Source of the DNA: ZC4RG29 sp035304385
GTDB taxonomy: Bacteria > Bacteroidota > Bacteroidia > Cytophagales > Cyclobacteriaceae
DNA length: 64,000 nt
NCBI GenBank assembly: GCA_035304385.1
Contig: DATGQD010000005.1
Location: 1-64,000 of the forward strand
Direction of reading: 5' to 3'
This document shows positions 42,093 through 51,938 of the stretch, piece after piece; within the stretch, counting starts at the first letter, position 1; each line of letters opens with the position of its first letter. Under the pieces are notes generated by a model. The model had not been told where the DNA came from and searched no databases. It saw only the letters and a program-made list of their open reading frames with translations. A program made the translations under genes and the position numbers.

Positions 42093-45000
42093 ATGGCTAC
42101 TTTTTGGCGCTGCATTGCGCTCTTATGGTTGGTTTGTGTTACCGCCGTACACGGTCAGCACGTACCATTAATCAAGTCTGGTGACATCCTCTCCGAGGCG
42201 ATCATACTCCATGATAGCGGAAGGTACGAGGAAGCGATCGCCCGATACAAGACCATTCCTCCTCGTGATACGGCATACACCCAAATGCTTTCGGAGCTTG
42301 CGCTCACCTACGACGCAAACGAGCAATACGATGAAGCGATTGCCACCTGCCGCGAGGCGCTCAAACGACCGGGCCGGTATGAGGCGCACTTGCTGCGAAC
42401 ACTGGCAGTAGCGCTGGACCATAAAGGCGACTATCAGCAATCGGTGGACGTGTTCAAGAATGCTATCGAAAAGTTTCCTTTCGATCACCTGCTTCATTAC
42501 AATCTGGGTGTCACGCATTACAATAACAATCATTACGACGAAGCGGCCGAGTGCTTCTACAATACGCTTAGGATCAATCCTTTTCACACCGGCAGCCATC
42601 TTAACCTCGGCAGGCTTGCGGCCTTCCAGGGCGGTAAGATCCGCGCTATGATGGCAATGGGTGTGTACCTTTCGATAGCGCCGGGCGACCACTCCCGCCT
42701 GGTCTTCCTGGAAAGATTTCTGAACAACGAGATTGCAGAGGAAGGGAGTATTCCCTATGACGGCACGACGACGTACGATCGACTCGATCAGATCATCAAG
42801 GCTAAAGTCGTGATGGACAAAAACTTCAAGCCGCTGGTTCCGGTGGATGCCGTCCTCACGCGACAATACCAGCTCCTGATCGATCAAATCGATCAGCTCG
42901 GTGATCCCCAGGATCACTGGGCACAACTCTACCTGCCATTGTACCGGCAAATGCGCGATGAGAAGGCACTCGAGCCGTTCCTGTATCACATCCTCGGCAG
43001 CACATCCATAGCCAGTGTTTCAAAATGGAACAAGAAGCACCAAAAGGAGCTGAAGGCGTTTTATGAGATCGCAAATACCAACCTGTACAAACTCAGACTT
43101 CAAAGAACGGTTCCGGTTTCATGGGGCTTTCCTGATCCCGTATCCTGTTGGTATAACGAAAACAAACAGCTCGTGGAACTGGGCAACAAAGACGGGGATA
43201 AGCGTGTGGGCAAATGGCGCTTCTATGCGACAAACAATGTCATGATCGCTGAAGGAGAGTATGATGACAACGGTATAAAGAAGGGCATCTGGAAATACTA
43301 CTACGATGATGGAACGTTGAAGAGCGTCGAGAATGAAAGCACGGGGGAGGTCCATAGCTACAATCCGCAGGGAGAGCTTCGCTATCATTACCACATTAAG
43401 GACGGAAAACCGGACGGTGTCGTGGAGATCTTTGACCCATGCGGGCAGCTGCGGGAGAAGCTGATATATAAGATGGGCCAGCGGACAGGACCGGGCACGG
43501 CATATTATCCGAATGGCAACACCGAAGCGACATACAACTTCACGGACGATGAGTATGATGGTGAGTATATATCGTATTATCCGAATGGCACCTTGCGATC
43601 GCGTTCCGTGTACCAGGCCGGCAAACTGCAGGGCGCGTATGCCGATTTTTACGCCGACGGCGTCCCCCAATCAAAGGGCCATTATGAAGACGGCGAGGCA
43701 ACCGGTACATGGGAATATTTCCATATGAATGGCCGCCTCGAAAAGAAAGGCATATTTCTGGCGGACCAGCCCCAGGGCATTTGGGAATATTATGATCCGC
43801 GAGGCAATCTCATCGAAGAGCGCCCCTTCGACGAGAAAGGTCAGCTTCATGGTGAGAATAATTTTTATACCGATGGTCGCCTCTATGCAACACAGTTCTA
43901 CCATCATGGGATGATGACAGGCATTGCCTATTTCGACAGCGAGGGAGAGGAGTTCGCGCGATGTGGTGATCCTTCGGGTACGTTCCAGGCGCAGGGCTAT
44001 TTCAATGACGGACGGCTTCGCTTTGAAGGAAGTTATCACCAGGGCAAGGCAACGGGCGCGTGGAAATATTACTTCCGGTCAGGCGTGCTGGCAAAGGAGT
44101 ATTCGATGGCAGACGGCAAGATGGAAGGGAAGTTTATCGAGTATTTCCCCACCGGAAAGGTAAAGCTGGAACGTGAGTTCCATGAAGGCGATCCCGACGG
44201 CTATTCGGTGGAGTATTATGGCAACGGGCAACTTAAGCAGGCAGGGTGGTTCGTTGAAGGTGTGCGCGAGCAACAGTGGGTTTCCTGGTATCGCGATGGT
44301 ACACTCAAATCGGATTTGTACTACCGCAACGGGTCACTGGATGGTGAGGTGTTCTATTACAATATCGATAGTACACGTAGTTCGAAATATGTGTATCGCG
44401 ACGGCCGGACCTTGTCGTTTGTGAATTATAATCCGGAAGGCGAGATATGGCTCGAATCAACTGCGCCGGAAAAGTTGGGCCGATACGTTCAGAACTATCG
44501 AAACGGGGCAAAGCACACGAGCGTGACCCTTACCTGTGGATTCTATAGCGATACCATGGAGTCATTTTATGACGACGGAACTGTGCACTATTCCAATCAG
44601 GTTCTTAATGGTTATTTCCACGGCCGGTATGTCATCAACTATCCTGACGGTAAGCCTGAAGGACGCGGCATGTATCAATACGGATTGCAGCACGGAAAAT
44701 GGATGTGGTATCATGAAAACGGCCAGGTCGCCAGTGAAGGGCTGTACCTGGCTGATGAACGCGACAGCGTGTGGACGTGGTACAATACGGACGGAAGCGT
44801 GACGCTCAAGGCAAATTACCTCAACGACGAACGCCATGGCCTGGCGCAATATTTTGCTCCCGACGGAACGCTGATCCTTGAAAAAAGATATGCAGAAGGC
44901 GATATTGTCGCCTATCGTGCCCTCGGAAAGGATGGCGTCATGGGGAGTTGGGTCGCGGCAACGCCTGACATGGCGATCGTGGCCTACTATGCCAGCGGCA

Positions 45001-45332
45001 TAAAAGCATATGAGGAATTCTTTAAAAATGGCCTCCTGGAAGGCTTTTCCCGGGAATATTATGCCGACGGCCGGTTACTCAGCGAGTACAATTACCATCA
45101 AGGAGAGAAGAACGGGCCTTTTTTGGTAAATCACCCTAATGGCAAGGTCTGGCAGAAAGGAACCTATGACGCCGGGTCGATGCAGGGGATAGTGGAATTT
45201 TTCAACCCGGACGGTACGCGCTTTCGCACGGAAACCCGTCGCGATGGCACGATGCACGGCAAATCCACATTGTATAAAAATAGTAAGCCCGTAAAAACGT
45301 TGACGTACTGGTCAGGAACTCTCATCGATTAA
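42093..45332 (+). CDS. Exported TPR protein with a long array of MORN-type repeats
   Basis: 1079 residues with a signal peptide ending near residue 22 (AVHGQ). Residues about 30-205 are TPR-like helices (GRYEEAIARYKTIP; DHLLHYNLGVTHYNNNHYDEAAECFYNTL). From about residue 365 to the end there are some 25-28 repeats of about 23-25 residues with the pattern G-x-x-x-G-x-W-x-x-Y-Y-x-x-G-x-L, related to the MORN/YwqK antitoxin-like fold. The array should make a long extended beta structure in the periplasm or on the surface. It is the first gene of a three-gene operon with two DUF3857 proteins. The function is unknown. Confidence 0.88.
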   Translation: MATFWRCIALLWLVCVTAVHGQHVPLIKSGDILSEAIILHDSGRYEEAIARYKTIPPRDTAYTQMLSELALTYDANEQYDEAIATCREALKRPGRYEAHLLRTLAVALDHKGDYQQSVDVFKNAIEKFPFDHLLHYNLGVTHYNNNHYDEAAECFYNTLRINPFHTGSHLNLGRLAAFQGGKIRAMMAMGVYLSIAPGDHSRLVFLERFLNNEIAEEGSIPYDGTTTYDRLDQIIKAKVVMDKNFKPLVPVDAVLTRQYQLLIDQIDQLGDPQDHWAQLYLPLYRQMRDEKALEPFLYHILGSTSIASVSKWNKKHQKELKAFYEIANTNLYKLRLQRTVPVSWGFPDPVSCWYNENKQLVELGNKDGDKRVGKWRFYATNNVMIAEGEYDDNGIKKGIWKYYYDDGTLKSVENESTGEVHSYNPQGELRYHYHIKDGKPDGVVEIFDPCGQLREKLIYKMGQRTGPGTAYYPNGNTEATYNFTDDEYDGEYISYYPNGTLRSRSVYQAGKLQGAYADFYADGVPQSKGHYEDGEATGTWEYFHMNGRLEKKGIFLADQPQGIWEYYDPRGNLIEERPFDEKGQLHGENNFYTDGRLYATQFYHHGMMTGIAYFDSEGEEFARCGDPSGTFQAQGYFNDGRLRFEGSYHQGKATGAWKYYFRSGVLAKEYSMADGKMEGKFIEYFPTGKVKLEREFHEGDPDGYSVEYYGNGQLKQAGWFVEGVREQQWVSWYRDGTLKSDLYYRNGSLDGEVFYYNIDSTRSSKYVYRDGRTLSFVNYNPEGEIWLESTAPEKLGRYVQNYRNGAKHTSVTLTCGFYSDTMESFYDDGTVHYSNQVLNGYFHGRYVINYPDGKPEGRGMYQYGLQHGKWMWYHENGQVASEGLYLADERDSVWTWYNTDGSVTLKANYLNDERHGLAQYFAPDGTLILEKRYAEGDIVAYRALGKDGVMGSWVAATPDMAIVAYYASGIKAYEEFFKNGLLEGFSREYYADGRLLSEYNYHQGEKNGPFLVNHPNGKVWQKGTYDAGSMQGIVEFFNPDGTRFRTETRRDGTMHGKSTLYKNSKPVKTLTYWSGTLID

Positions 45333-47269
45333 TGAACAATACATTAAAAGCGGGCCTTTTCGTAACGGGCTACATGCTTGTAGCGACACTCAAGGCGCAG
45401 GACGGCGACCTTTGGCAACAGATCAACGCAAAGTATCCCGGCGAACCTGCCGTTTATATTGAACGCTCCGAAACATTGACGATACAACCGAAGGGTGATT
45501 CTCTTGTGGTATATGCTGATGTTTTCGACGACATCCTTTACCTGAAGGAACCAACGGAAATGATGGCGAGCCGCCGTGTGCACGGATCCCATTTCACCGA
45601 AGTAGAAAACCTGAAGGCCAAGACATTGGTGTGGGAAAAGAGCCGCCACAAGGAACTCACCGTCTCCAATTTCGCGCGGAAGTTCGATACCGATGATGGC
45701 ATATTTCATGACGACTCATATTATTATTCTGTATCCTTTCCTGCTGTCGCGCCCCGAAACCGTACGCAACTCGAATACCGCAACAATTACCGGAATCCGA
45801 GATTCATTCCGGGCTTTATTTTCTCCAGCTACCTTCCACAGGAGAAGACGACATTCACTATCAAGACTACCGCGGATGTCGAGCTGATGCATGAGGTACT
45901 GAACGATCCGGACAGGAAAATCAAGTTCAAAAAGTCTGAGCGCGGTAAACAGGTAATCTACGAATGGAGTGCCACAGGCCTGGAGGCAACCAAATTCGAT
46001 TCGAAGAGTCCTTCCCTTCGTTACTATGTGCCGCACCTGGTGATTGCAGTAAAGTCCTTCAAGACATCGTCAGGCAGGAAGAATGTATTGTCCTCTCTTG
46101 ACGATCTGTACGGCTGGTATTATTCTTTTGTCAGCGACCTGAGGAAGGATCCGCCGTCGCCTGATCTGGTGGAGATTGTGGAGGGCCTGAAGGCTCCGGG
46201 CGACACCAAGGACGACCTGGTACGGAAGATATACTATTGGGTGCAGGACAACATCCGCTACATTGCCTTTGAAGAGGGCATGCGCGGGTTGATCCCCCAC
46301 ACCGGATCGTATGTGTGTGAGAAACGGTATGGCGACTGCAAGGATATGGCAAGCCTGCTGGTAAGCATGATGGATATCGCCGGAATTACAGGGTATTACA
46401 CCTGGATTGGCACGCGCGACATACCCTACGCTTACACGAAGTATCCCACACCTATCGTGGACAATCACATGATCGCCACCTACATATCCGATGACGGCAC
46501 GTATCATTTTCTGGATGCCACCAGTAGTCATACACCCTTTGGAATGCCATCGTCGATGATTCAGGGTAAAGAGGCGTTGATCGGTAAAGGCGAGGGGAAC
46601 TACGAGGTAAAAGTTGTCCCCGTTATTTCCCGCAATGTGAACGTCCACCGCGATTCGGTTTACCTGACTATCGGAGGAAATGAAATTCTCGGCGAAGGGC
46701 AGATGCGCCTGAGCGGGTACTCGATGGTGTTCGCAGGATATCGCCTGGATCGTGTACGCGAAGAAGATACGAGGCGATACGTCACCCGGTTGGTGGGAAA
46801 GGGTAGTAACAAATTCTTTCTGGACACCTATTCCGTGCTTGACATGGAGAACCGGGATCGCGCGACAAAGATTGATTACACGTTCCGTATCGCCGACTAC
46901 TTTCAGAAAATCGGGGATGAGATCTATATCAACCTGAACCTCAACAAGGACTATTACAACGATTTTATCAATACCACCATTCGTCGAACACCAATCGAAA
47001 ACGAATACCGGTATGTCAAGGAAGAGATCGCGATACTGGATATACCAGACGGCTATTCAATAGAGTACATGCCTCCGGACGTGAAACACGAGGGTTCGCT
47101 TATGGGTATTGTCGTGGACTACGAGACGACGGACAAACAAATTGTAATGAAAAAAACTTTTTATGTTGATTACCTTCTGATGAACCCGTCTCAGTTCTCC
47201 GCGTGGAATGAATCCATATCCCGCGCAAGCGAGGCCTATAAAGAATCCATAATCCTGAAGAAAAATTGA
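45332..47269 (+). CDS. Exported DUF3857 / transglutaminase-like protein
   Basis: 645 residues; signal peptide about 1-22 (LKAQ). A DUF3857 beta domain (about 60-260) is followed by a transglutaminase-like domain with complete triad candidates: Cys in YGDCKDMASLLVSMM, His in DNHMIATY, and Asp in HFLDATSSHTPFG. A beta-rich C-terminal domain follows. The family may act as a protease or cross-linking enzyme in the envelope, but no reaction is established. Its ATG shares one base with the stop of the MORN-repeat gene (TAATG), so the two are translationally coupled. Confidence 0.9.
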   Translation: MNNTLKAGLFVTGYMLVATLKAQDGDLWQQINAKYPGEPAVYIERSETLTIQPKGDSLVVYADVFDDILYLKEPTEMMASRRVHGSHFTEVENLKAKTLVWEKSRHKELTVSNFARKFDTDDGIFHDDSYYYSVSFPAVAPRNRTQLEYRNNYRNPRFIPGFIFSSYLPQEKTTFTIKTTADVELMHEVLNDPDRKIKFKKSERGKQVIYEWSATGLEATKFDSKSPSLRYYVPHLVIAVKSFKTSSGRKNVLSSLDDLYGWYYSFVSDLRKDPPSPDLVEIVEGLKAPGDTKDDLVRKIYYWVQDNIRYIAFEEGMRGLIPHTGSYVCEKRYGDCKDMASLLVSMMDIAGITGYYTWIGTRDIPYAYTKYPTPIVDNHMIATYISDDGTYHFLDATSSHTPFGMPSSMIQGKEALIGKGEGNYEVKVVPVISRNVNVHRDSVYLTIGGNEILGEGQMRLSGYSMVFAGYRLDRVREEDTRRYVTRLVGKGSNKFFLDTYSVLDMENRDRATKIDYTFRIADYFQKIGDEIYINLNLNKDYYNDFINTTIRRTPIENEYRYVKEEIAILDIPDGYSIEYMPPDVKHEGSLMGIVVDYETTDKQIVMKKTFYVDYLLMNPSQFSAWNESISRASEAYKESIILKKN

Positions 47270-47274
47270 TCCCA

Positions 47275-49221
47275 ATGCTAAGAATCCTTTTGGTGTTACT
47301 TGTGCCGGTCACGCTATTCGGCACGGGCGCAAACCCTGCTATATACGAATGGGAATCCGATCGCAGCAGATACGAGCTCACCGATGACGAGGCGACGATC
47401 GGAGAATATGTGCTCAAGCTTCACAATCAATATGATTACGTCTTTGAGGACAATCAGTTCCTGCTCTACTATACGGTACACCGGATCGTCCGGGTAAACA
47501 ACGACGAGGCTATCCAGCGTAACAACCGCATTTACATACCTATGGGCGGTGTGATCGACCTGGTGAGTCTGAAGGCAAGGTCGATAAATGCATCCGGTAA
47601 AGTTGTCAATTTCGATACTTCTAACCTTAAAGAACTGAAGGATGAAGAAACGGGTCGCGGATACCGGATATTTGCAATTGAAGGCGTAGAGCTGGGTAGT
47701 GAAATCGAGTATTTCTATGTGCTGAAAAAGAATCCCAGCCTTTACGATCGCCTGTTCATGCAGTTTGGGACTCCCGTTCGGGGAAGCACCTTCCGCCTAA
47801 CGTCGCCCAAGCATCTGAAATTCGATTTCAGCTCATACAATGGGTATGCTCCTATAACGGAGACGGGTTCGACGGACGAGCGGAATGTGTATGAAGGCGA
47901 AATGAAGGACATACCGCTGATGCGCGAAGAGAGTTTTTCTTCTTTCGACGGAAACCGTCAGCGCATCGAGTTCAAGCTCGCGTACAATACGGCCAAATCA
48001 AATGCCCGCCTGTTTACGTGGGAAGAGGCCGCAAAGACCTTCCATGGCGTCATCACAAACAGAGACAAGGACGACGAAAAGGCGCTGGGCAAATTTGTTA
48101 AGTCCCTCGGCGACAAACCTTCGGCGAAGCTGGAAAGTCGCATCCGCAATATTGAAGCGAAGATCAAAACTACCGTCCAGGTTAATCCTGAAGGTCGCGA
48201 TGAATCGCTGACCGATATTTCTTCCATTATTGCCAGGAAGGTCGCATCCAAGGAGGGAATGACGCGGTTGCTGTATTCGGTTTTCGAAAAGCTGGGAATC
48301 GAGTGCCATCCGGTGCTGACGTGCAGCCGGGAAGGTGTCAAGTTTGATGGCTCGTTCGACACGTGGGCTTTCCTCGATGAATATCTTCTGCATTTCCCGG
48401 CCACCGGTGGATTCGTAGCGCCTTATGCCTTCGAATTCCGTTATCCGCTCATTCCGCCGGATTTGACGGCCCAGGATGGCTTGTTCATCGAACCCTTCGC
48501 GTTGGGCGAGGTTAAATCCGCCCTCGGCGTGGTGCGCACGATCCCTGCAGCGGATTACTCGCTGAACACGGACAACCTTGACATCCGGGTGACCTTCGAC
48601 GAGGGTATGACGACCAATACAATCCACATGAAGCGTGAGTTCGGAGGGTGCAACGCGACGTTTATCGCTCCGTGGTATGAGATGATCAACGACACAGACC
48701 GCGCAAAACTGATGGAGGAACTCGTGAAACAAACCGCACCGGATCCCACTATATCCAAATGGACCGCAGGTACGAGTAAGGAAGGGTTGGCCGACAGCTT
48801 TGTAATGGACGTTACATTCAGCTCCTCACATTTCATCGGAACAGCCGGATCCCGGGTGCTGTTTAAGGCCGGTGAATTGATCGGGCCTCAGATCGAAATG
48901 TATCGCGACGACGAGCGCATGACCGATGTGGAGAACGATTTTAACAGGGGCTACGATCGCACCATCCGGATAAGCATTCCTCAGGGATATCAGGTCCGCA
49001 ACGCCGACGACATTCGCTTTAATGTCGTCTACACGGAAGACGGCAAGGAGCCGTTTCTCTTCGTCTCCGATTATACCATGGAAGGCAATGACCTTGTTAT
49101 CACCATCCGCGAATACTACAAGGAGATCTTCGCACCGTTGGAGCGATACGAAGAGTTCCGGAAGGTTATCAACGCCGCTGCGGATTTCAACAAGGTGATC
49201 CTGGTGCTGGAGAAAAAGTGA
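47275..49221 (+). CDS. Exported DUF3857 protein with a degenerate transglutaminase domain
   Basis: 648 residues from ATG 47275; a TTG at 47266 is in frame but overlaps the previous stop. The N-terminal signal ends around LFGTGANP. The layout matches the preceding protein: DUF3857 beta domain (about 55-260), transglutaminase-like middle, beta-rich end. At the catalytic site the expected G-D-C-K-D is replaced by ASKEGMTRLLYSVF, so the nucleophile Cys is gone. A Cys a few residues later (LGIECHPVLTC) is in another position. It is probably a non-catalytic partner of the active paralogue. Gene spacing is 5 bases. Confidence 0.87.
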   Translation: MLRILLVLLVPVTLFGTGANPAIYEWESDRSRYELTDDEATIGEYVLKLHNQYDYVFEDNQFLLYYTVHRIVRVNNDEAIQRNNRIYIPMGGVIDLVSLKARSINASGKVVNFDTSNLKELKDEETGRGYRIFAIEGVELGSEIEYFYVLKKNPSLYDRLFMQFGTPVRGSTFRLTSPKHLKFDFSSYNGYAPITETGSTDERNVYEGEMKDIPLMREESFSSFDGNRQRIEFKLAYNTAKSNARLFTWEEAAKTFHGVITNRDKDDEKALGKFVKSLGDKPSAKLESRIRNIEAKIKTTVQVNPEGRDESLTDISSIIARKVASKEGMTRLLYSVFEKLGIECHPVLTCSREGVKFDGSFDTWAFLDEYLLHFPATGGFVAPYAFEFRYPLIPPDLTAQDGLFIEPFALGEVKSALGVVRTIPAADYSLNTDNLDIRVTFDEGMTTNTIHMKREFGGCNATFIAPWYEMINDTDRAKLMEELVKQTAPDPTISKWTAGTSKEGLADSFVMDVTFSSSHFIGTAGSRVLFKAGELIGPQIEMYRDDERMTDVENDFNRGYDRTIRISIPQGYQVRNADDIRFNVVYTEDGKEPFLFVSDYTMEGNDLVITIREYYKEIFAPLERYEEFRKVINAAADFNKVILVLEKK

Positions 49222-49280
49222 TGGGTTGAGATCTTTTCACAACCGCTGTTAACGTTCGTCCTGACACGACGTTCCATCGC

Positions 49281-50375
49281 TTAATGCGAACCTGATTCGG
49301 CCCGGAGTTCTGCGCCTTCCTGGCCGCTGATTTTAACAGCAAGTGAAGGATACAGCAATTCAATGTTGCGCTCGCGCAAGGTATCCAGGATCGAGAAATT
49401 GATGGTCTGTTGGATGTCCATGTATACGTTGTAGTCCGGACTCTCCACGTAATACACAACTTCGTAGTTCATGCCTTCCCTGTCGAAGGACAGTAAATGT
49501 GCGCGGTCGAGTGTAGGGCCTGTCTGGGTCTCCATGCCCTGGATAATGTCACGAACCAGCTGCGGGATCGCCTTGACGTGTTCAGGCGGTGTATTGACGC
49601 TCACGCGGAAGTTAAACACAACCCTCCGGCGGAACATTCGCTTGTAGTTGTGAATCCGCGAATTGGTCAGGTCGCTGTTCGAAAAGACGATTTGCTCTCC
49701 TGAAAGACTTTTTACCCGTGTTGTTTTGATGCCTATATATTCTACGGTGCCGAGTTTGTCGTCGACAATAATAAAATCACCTACTTCGAACGGCTTATCA
49801 AAAAAAATGACGAAGTAGTTGAACAGGTCGCCCAGGATGTTTTGCGCAGCCAGCGCAACCGCAATACCACCCACGCCCAGCCCCGCGATAATCGCTGTAA
49901 CATCATAGCCCAGGTTGCTGAAAAGAAAGATGAGCCCTATGCCCCAGACTACGACAGAGAGAATGAGGATGATGCCCTGTACCTGCTGTACCTTCTCAGC
50001 GCCATGCTCTTGTCTCCGGACATAATCTTCCAGAAGATAGCGTAGTGTAGACGACACCAGTCTGATGAGGAAGAACGCCACCACCGAGGCCACCGCCACT
50101 TCGAGAACGCGGTGCATCCGTGGCGACAGTTCGAGGGAGTACAGCGCCCAATACAGGACGAGGAAGTTCAGCGCGGGGATCCCAAACCTGCTGATGGTAT
50201 GTACCAGCAGGTCGTCATAGCGGCTTTTGCTGTTTTTTGCCCACCCCTGGAGCTTGCGTACCAGCACGATCTTGAGAATCCGGACTATCAGAAGTCCAAC
50301 AAGGAAGATGGCGAGCGCAATCAGGTAATCGCGGACCGTGTTGCCCAGGTATGTTCGTTCAAGAAAATCCTCCAT
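49281..50375 (-). CDS. MscS-family mechanosensitive ion channel
   Basis: 364 residues from ATG 50375 (a GTG two codons earlier is also in frame). Four to five transmembrane helices fill about 15-170. The pore helix has GLGVGGIAVALAAQNILGDLFNYFVIFFDKPF, the MscS signature of Gly/Ala packing. The beta domain follows (VGDFIIVDDKLGTVEYIGIKTTRVKSLSGEQIVFSNSDLTNSRIHNYKR) and then the alpha/beta C-terminal domain. It opens under membrane tension to release solutes after osmotic down-shock. Confidence 0.95.
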   Translation of the reverse strand: MEDFLERTYLGNTVRDYLIALAIFLVGLLIVRILKIVLVRKLQGWAKNSKSRYDDLLVHTISRFGIPALNFLVLYWALYSLELSPRMHRVLEVAVASVVAFFLIRLVSSTLRYLLEDYVRRQEHGAEKVQQVQGIILILSVVVWGIGLIFLFSNLGYDVTAIIAGLGVGGIAVALAAQNILGDLFNYFVIFFDKPFEVGDFIIVDDKLGTVEYIGIKTTRVKSLSGEQIVFSNSDLTNSRIHNYKRMFRRRVVFNFRVSVNTPPEHVKAIPQLVRDIIQGMETQTGPTLDRAHLLSFDREGMNYEVVYYVESPDYNVYMDIQQTINFSILDTLRERNIELLYPSLAVKISGQEGAELRAESGSH

Positions 50376-50569
50376 GCTCACGGCGTTGTGGTGCGAGCGT
50401 CAAAACTAGGGTTGCCTGCCCGGACATGCCAGCGAATCGGCTGAAAATGTGCCCGGAGAAGAGGGTTACCCTTGGGATATTTTCTTTGCAAGGAAAATAT
50501 GACGGATTTTATGTCACGGTAAACCGCTGAATGGTAGGGGGTTAATTAGTATTTTTTAAAGGAAAAGTC

Positions 50570-50577
50570 TATATTTG
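50570..50577 (+). promoter_or_regulatory. Putative -7 box of the OmpA-type gene
   Basis: TATATTTG, an exact TAnnTTTG match, 37 bases before the ATG. A TTTG box at about -33 is not clear. The surrounding AT-rich stretch supports a promoter here. Confidence 0.45.
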
Positions 50578-50614
50578 GGGTGAACCCTCCTTTCGCTAAT
50601 TTTTTTGGTGCACT

Positions 50615-51859
50615 ATGAGAAAGCTCAATTTTTTTGCACTGGTGAGCGTATTTTTTGTCACAACCACCCTCGACTGTCGCGAAGCAGCGGCACTTCACCA
50701 GGAATCTGTTTCATTTCAACCCGGCGTTAACTATGTGGTGATTGGCGCATTTGCCGTCCAGCAGAACGCCATCCGGTTTACCTCGCATGCCAAGTCGCTG
50801 AGGTATGATGCCCGCTACGAGTTCAATGCAAACCGTGGCTTGTACTACGTGTATGTGCTCGACACGCGTGATCGCGAGAAGGCGCTAAGCGAAGCCCGCC
50901 GGCTTCGTGTGGAAAGCGAATTCATTGACGCATGGGTTTATGGAGGTGCATTAAATGATGATGCGCCCGGCGTAGACATTAACCCCGTTACCGAAGGCCA
51001 ACTGGGCGCCGTCAATCATGACGACACCGCCCCGGCACTTGCCGATGCGTCAGGCGCGGAGGTCACGGCCTCTGCGACACCTGCTGCGACGCAGACTACC
51101 GCAACCGCTGCACCGGCCGCGCCGGGACGGGCTTCGCGTGAAGTAGAAGATGCTGCACTCGGCAAGCGCTTTATCTTTGAATTGTTTAGAGCCAATGACC
51201 AGAAGGTCGTCGAAGGCGACGTACAGGTTGTCGATACGGACCGCTCCAGAAGGATCGCTACGTACAAAGGCAACGAGCCGGTGCGGGTCGCATCACCGGC
51301 GAGCAAGACAGGCAACATCACGCTCATCTCGGAAGTGTTTGGATACCGGAAGGTTCAACACGAGCTTAATTATAACGATCCGCAGGGTCCCACTGTCCGC
51401 GAGGATGCAGAAGGCAATGTCATTGTGCCGTTTGAACTCATGCGTCTGCAGCGTGGAGACATTGCGGTAATGTACAATGTGTATTTCTTTAAAGACGCCG
51501 GCGTAATGCGCCCCGAGTCGCGCTATGAAGTGAACAGCCTGCTCGAGATGCTCCGCGAAAATCCGAACTACAAAATCCGGCTTCATGGACATACCAACGG
51601 CAGCGCGCCCGGAAAGATCATTTCGCTCGGCGAGGAGAAGAACTACTTCTCCCTGACGGGAACAAAGGAAGGCTTCGGTTCAGCAAAGAAACTGTCTGAG
51701 CAACGTGCCGAGGTCATCCGTGAATTCCTTCTGGAACAGGGCATCGAAGCCTCTCGCATGCAAGTCAAAGCCTGGGGCGGCAAGCGTCCGATCCATGAAA
51801 AGAACAGCCCCCGCGCGGAGGAGAATGTGCGGGTGGAAGTGGAGATACTGGAGGATTAA
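50615..51859 (+). CDS. OmpA-family protein with N-terminal SPOR-like domain
   Basis: 414 residues with a signal peptide (about 1-27). Residues about 35-110 (YVVIGAFAVQQNAIRFTSHAKSL and LYYVYVLDTRDREKALSEARRLR) resemble a SPOR peptidoglycan-binding repeat. An Ala/Thr-rich linker (about 145-175) follows, then a beta domain. The C-terminal 120 residues are OmpA-like (VYFFKDAGVMRPESRYEVNSL; HGHTNGS; LSEQRAEVIREFLLEQGIEASRMQVKAWGG). Both ends would thus bind peptidoglycan, making this an envelope-anchoring protein. Its stop is followed at once by a TGAGTGAA repeat array. Confidence 0.88.
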   Translation: MRKLNFFALVSVFFVTTTLDCREAAALHQESVSFQPGVNYVVIGAFAVQQNAIRFTSHAKSLRYDARYEFNANRGLYYVYVLDTRDREKALSEARRLRVESEFIDAWVYGGALNDDAPGVDINPVTEGQLGAVNHDDTAPALADASGAEVTASATPAATQTTATAAPAAPGRASREVEDAALGKRFIFELFRANDQKVVEGDVQVVDTDRSRRIATYKGNEPVRVASPASKTGNITLISEVFGYRKVQHELNYNDPQGPTVREDAEGNVIVPFELMRLQRGDIAVMYNVYFFKDAGVMRPESRYEVNSLLEMLRENPNYKIRLHGHTNGSAPGKIISLGEEKNYFSLTGTKEGFGSAKKLSEQRAEVIREFLLEQGIEASRMQVKAWGGKRPIHEKNSPRAEENVRVEVEILED

Positions 51860-51931
51860 TGAGTGAATGAGTGAATGAGTGAATGAGTGAATGAGTGAAT
51901 GAGTGAGTGGGTGAATGAGTGAATAAGTGAA
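51860..51931. repeat. Nine copies of an 8-bp repeat, TGAGTGAA
   Basis: The first five copies (51860-51899) are perfect and the next four carry one to two changes each. The period of 8 brings TGA into all three frames. The array starts at the first base after the OmpA-type stop and ends 8 bases before the stop of the convergent cystathionine beta-synthase gene. Confidence 0.95.
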
Positions 51932-51938
51932 TGAATGG

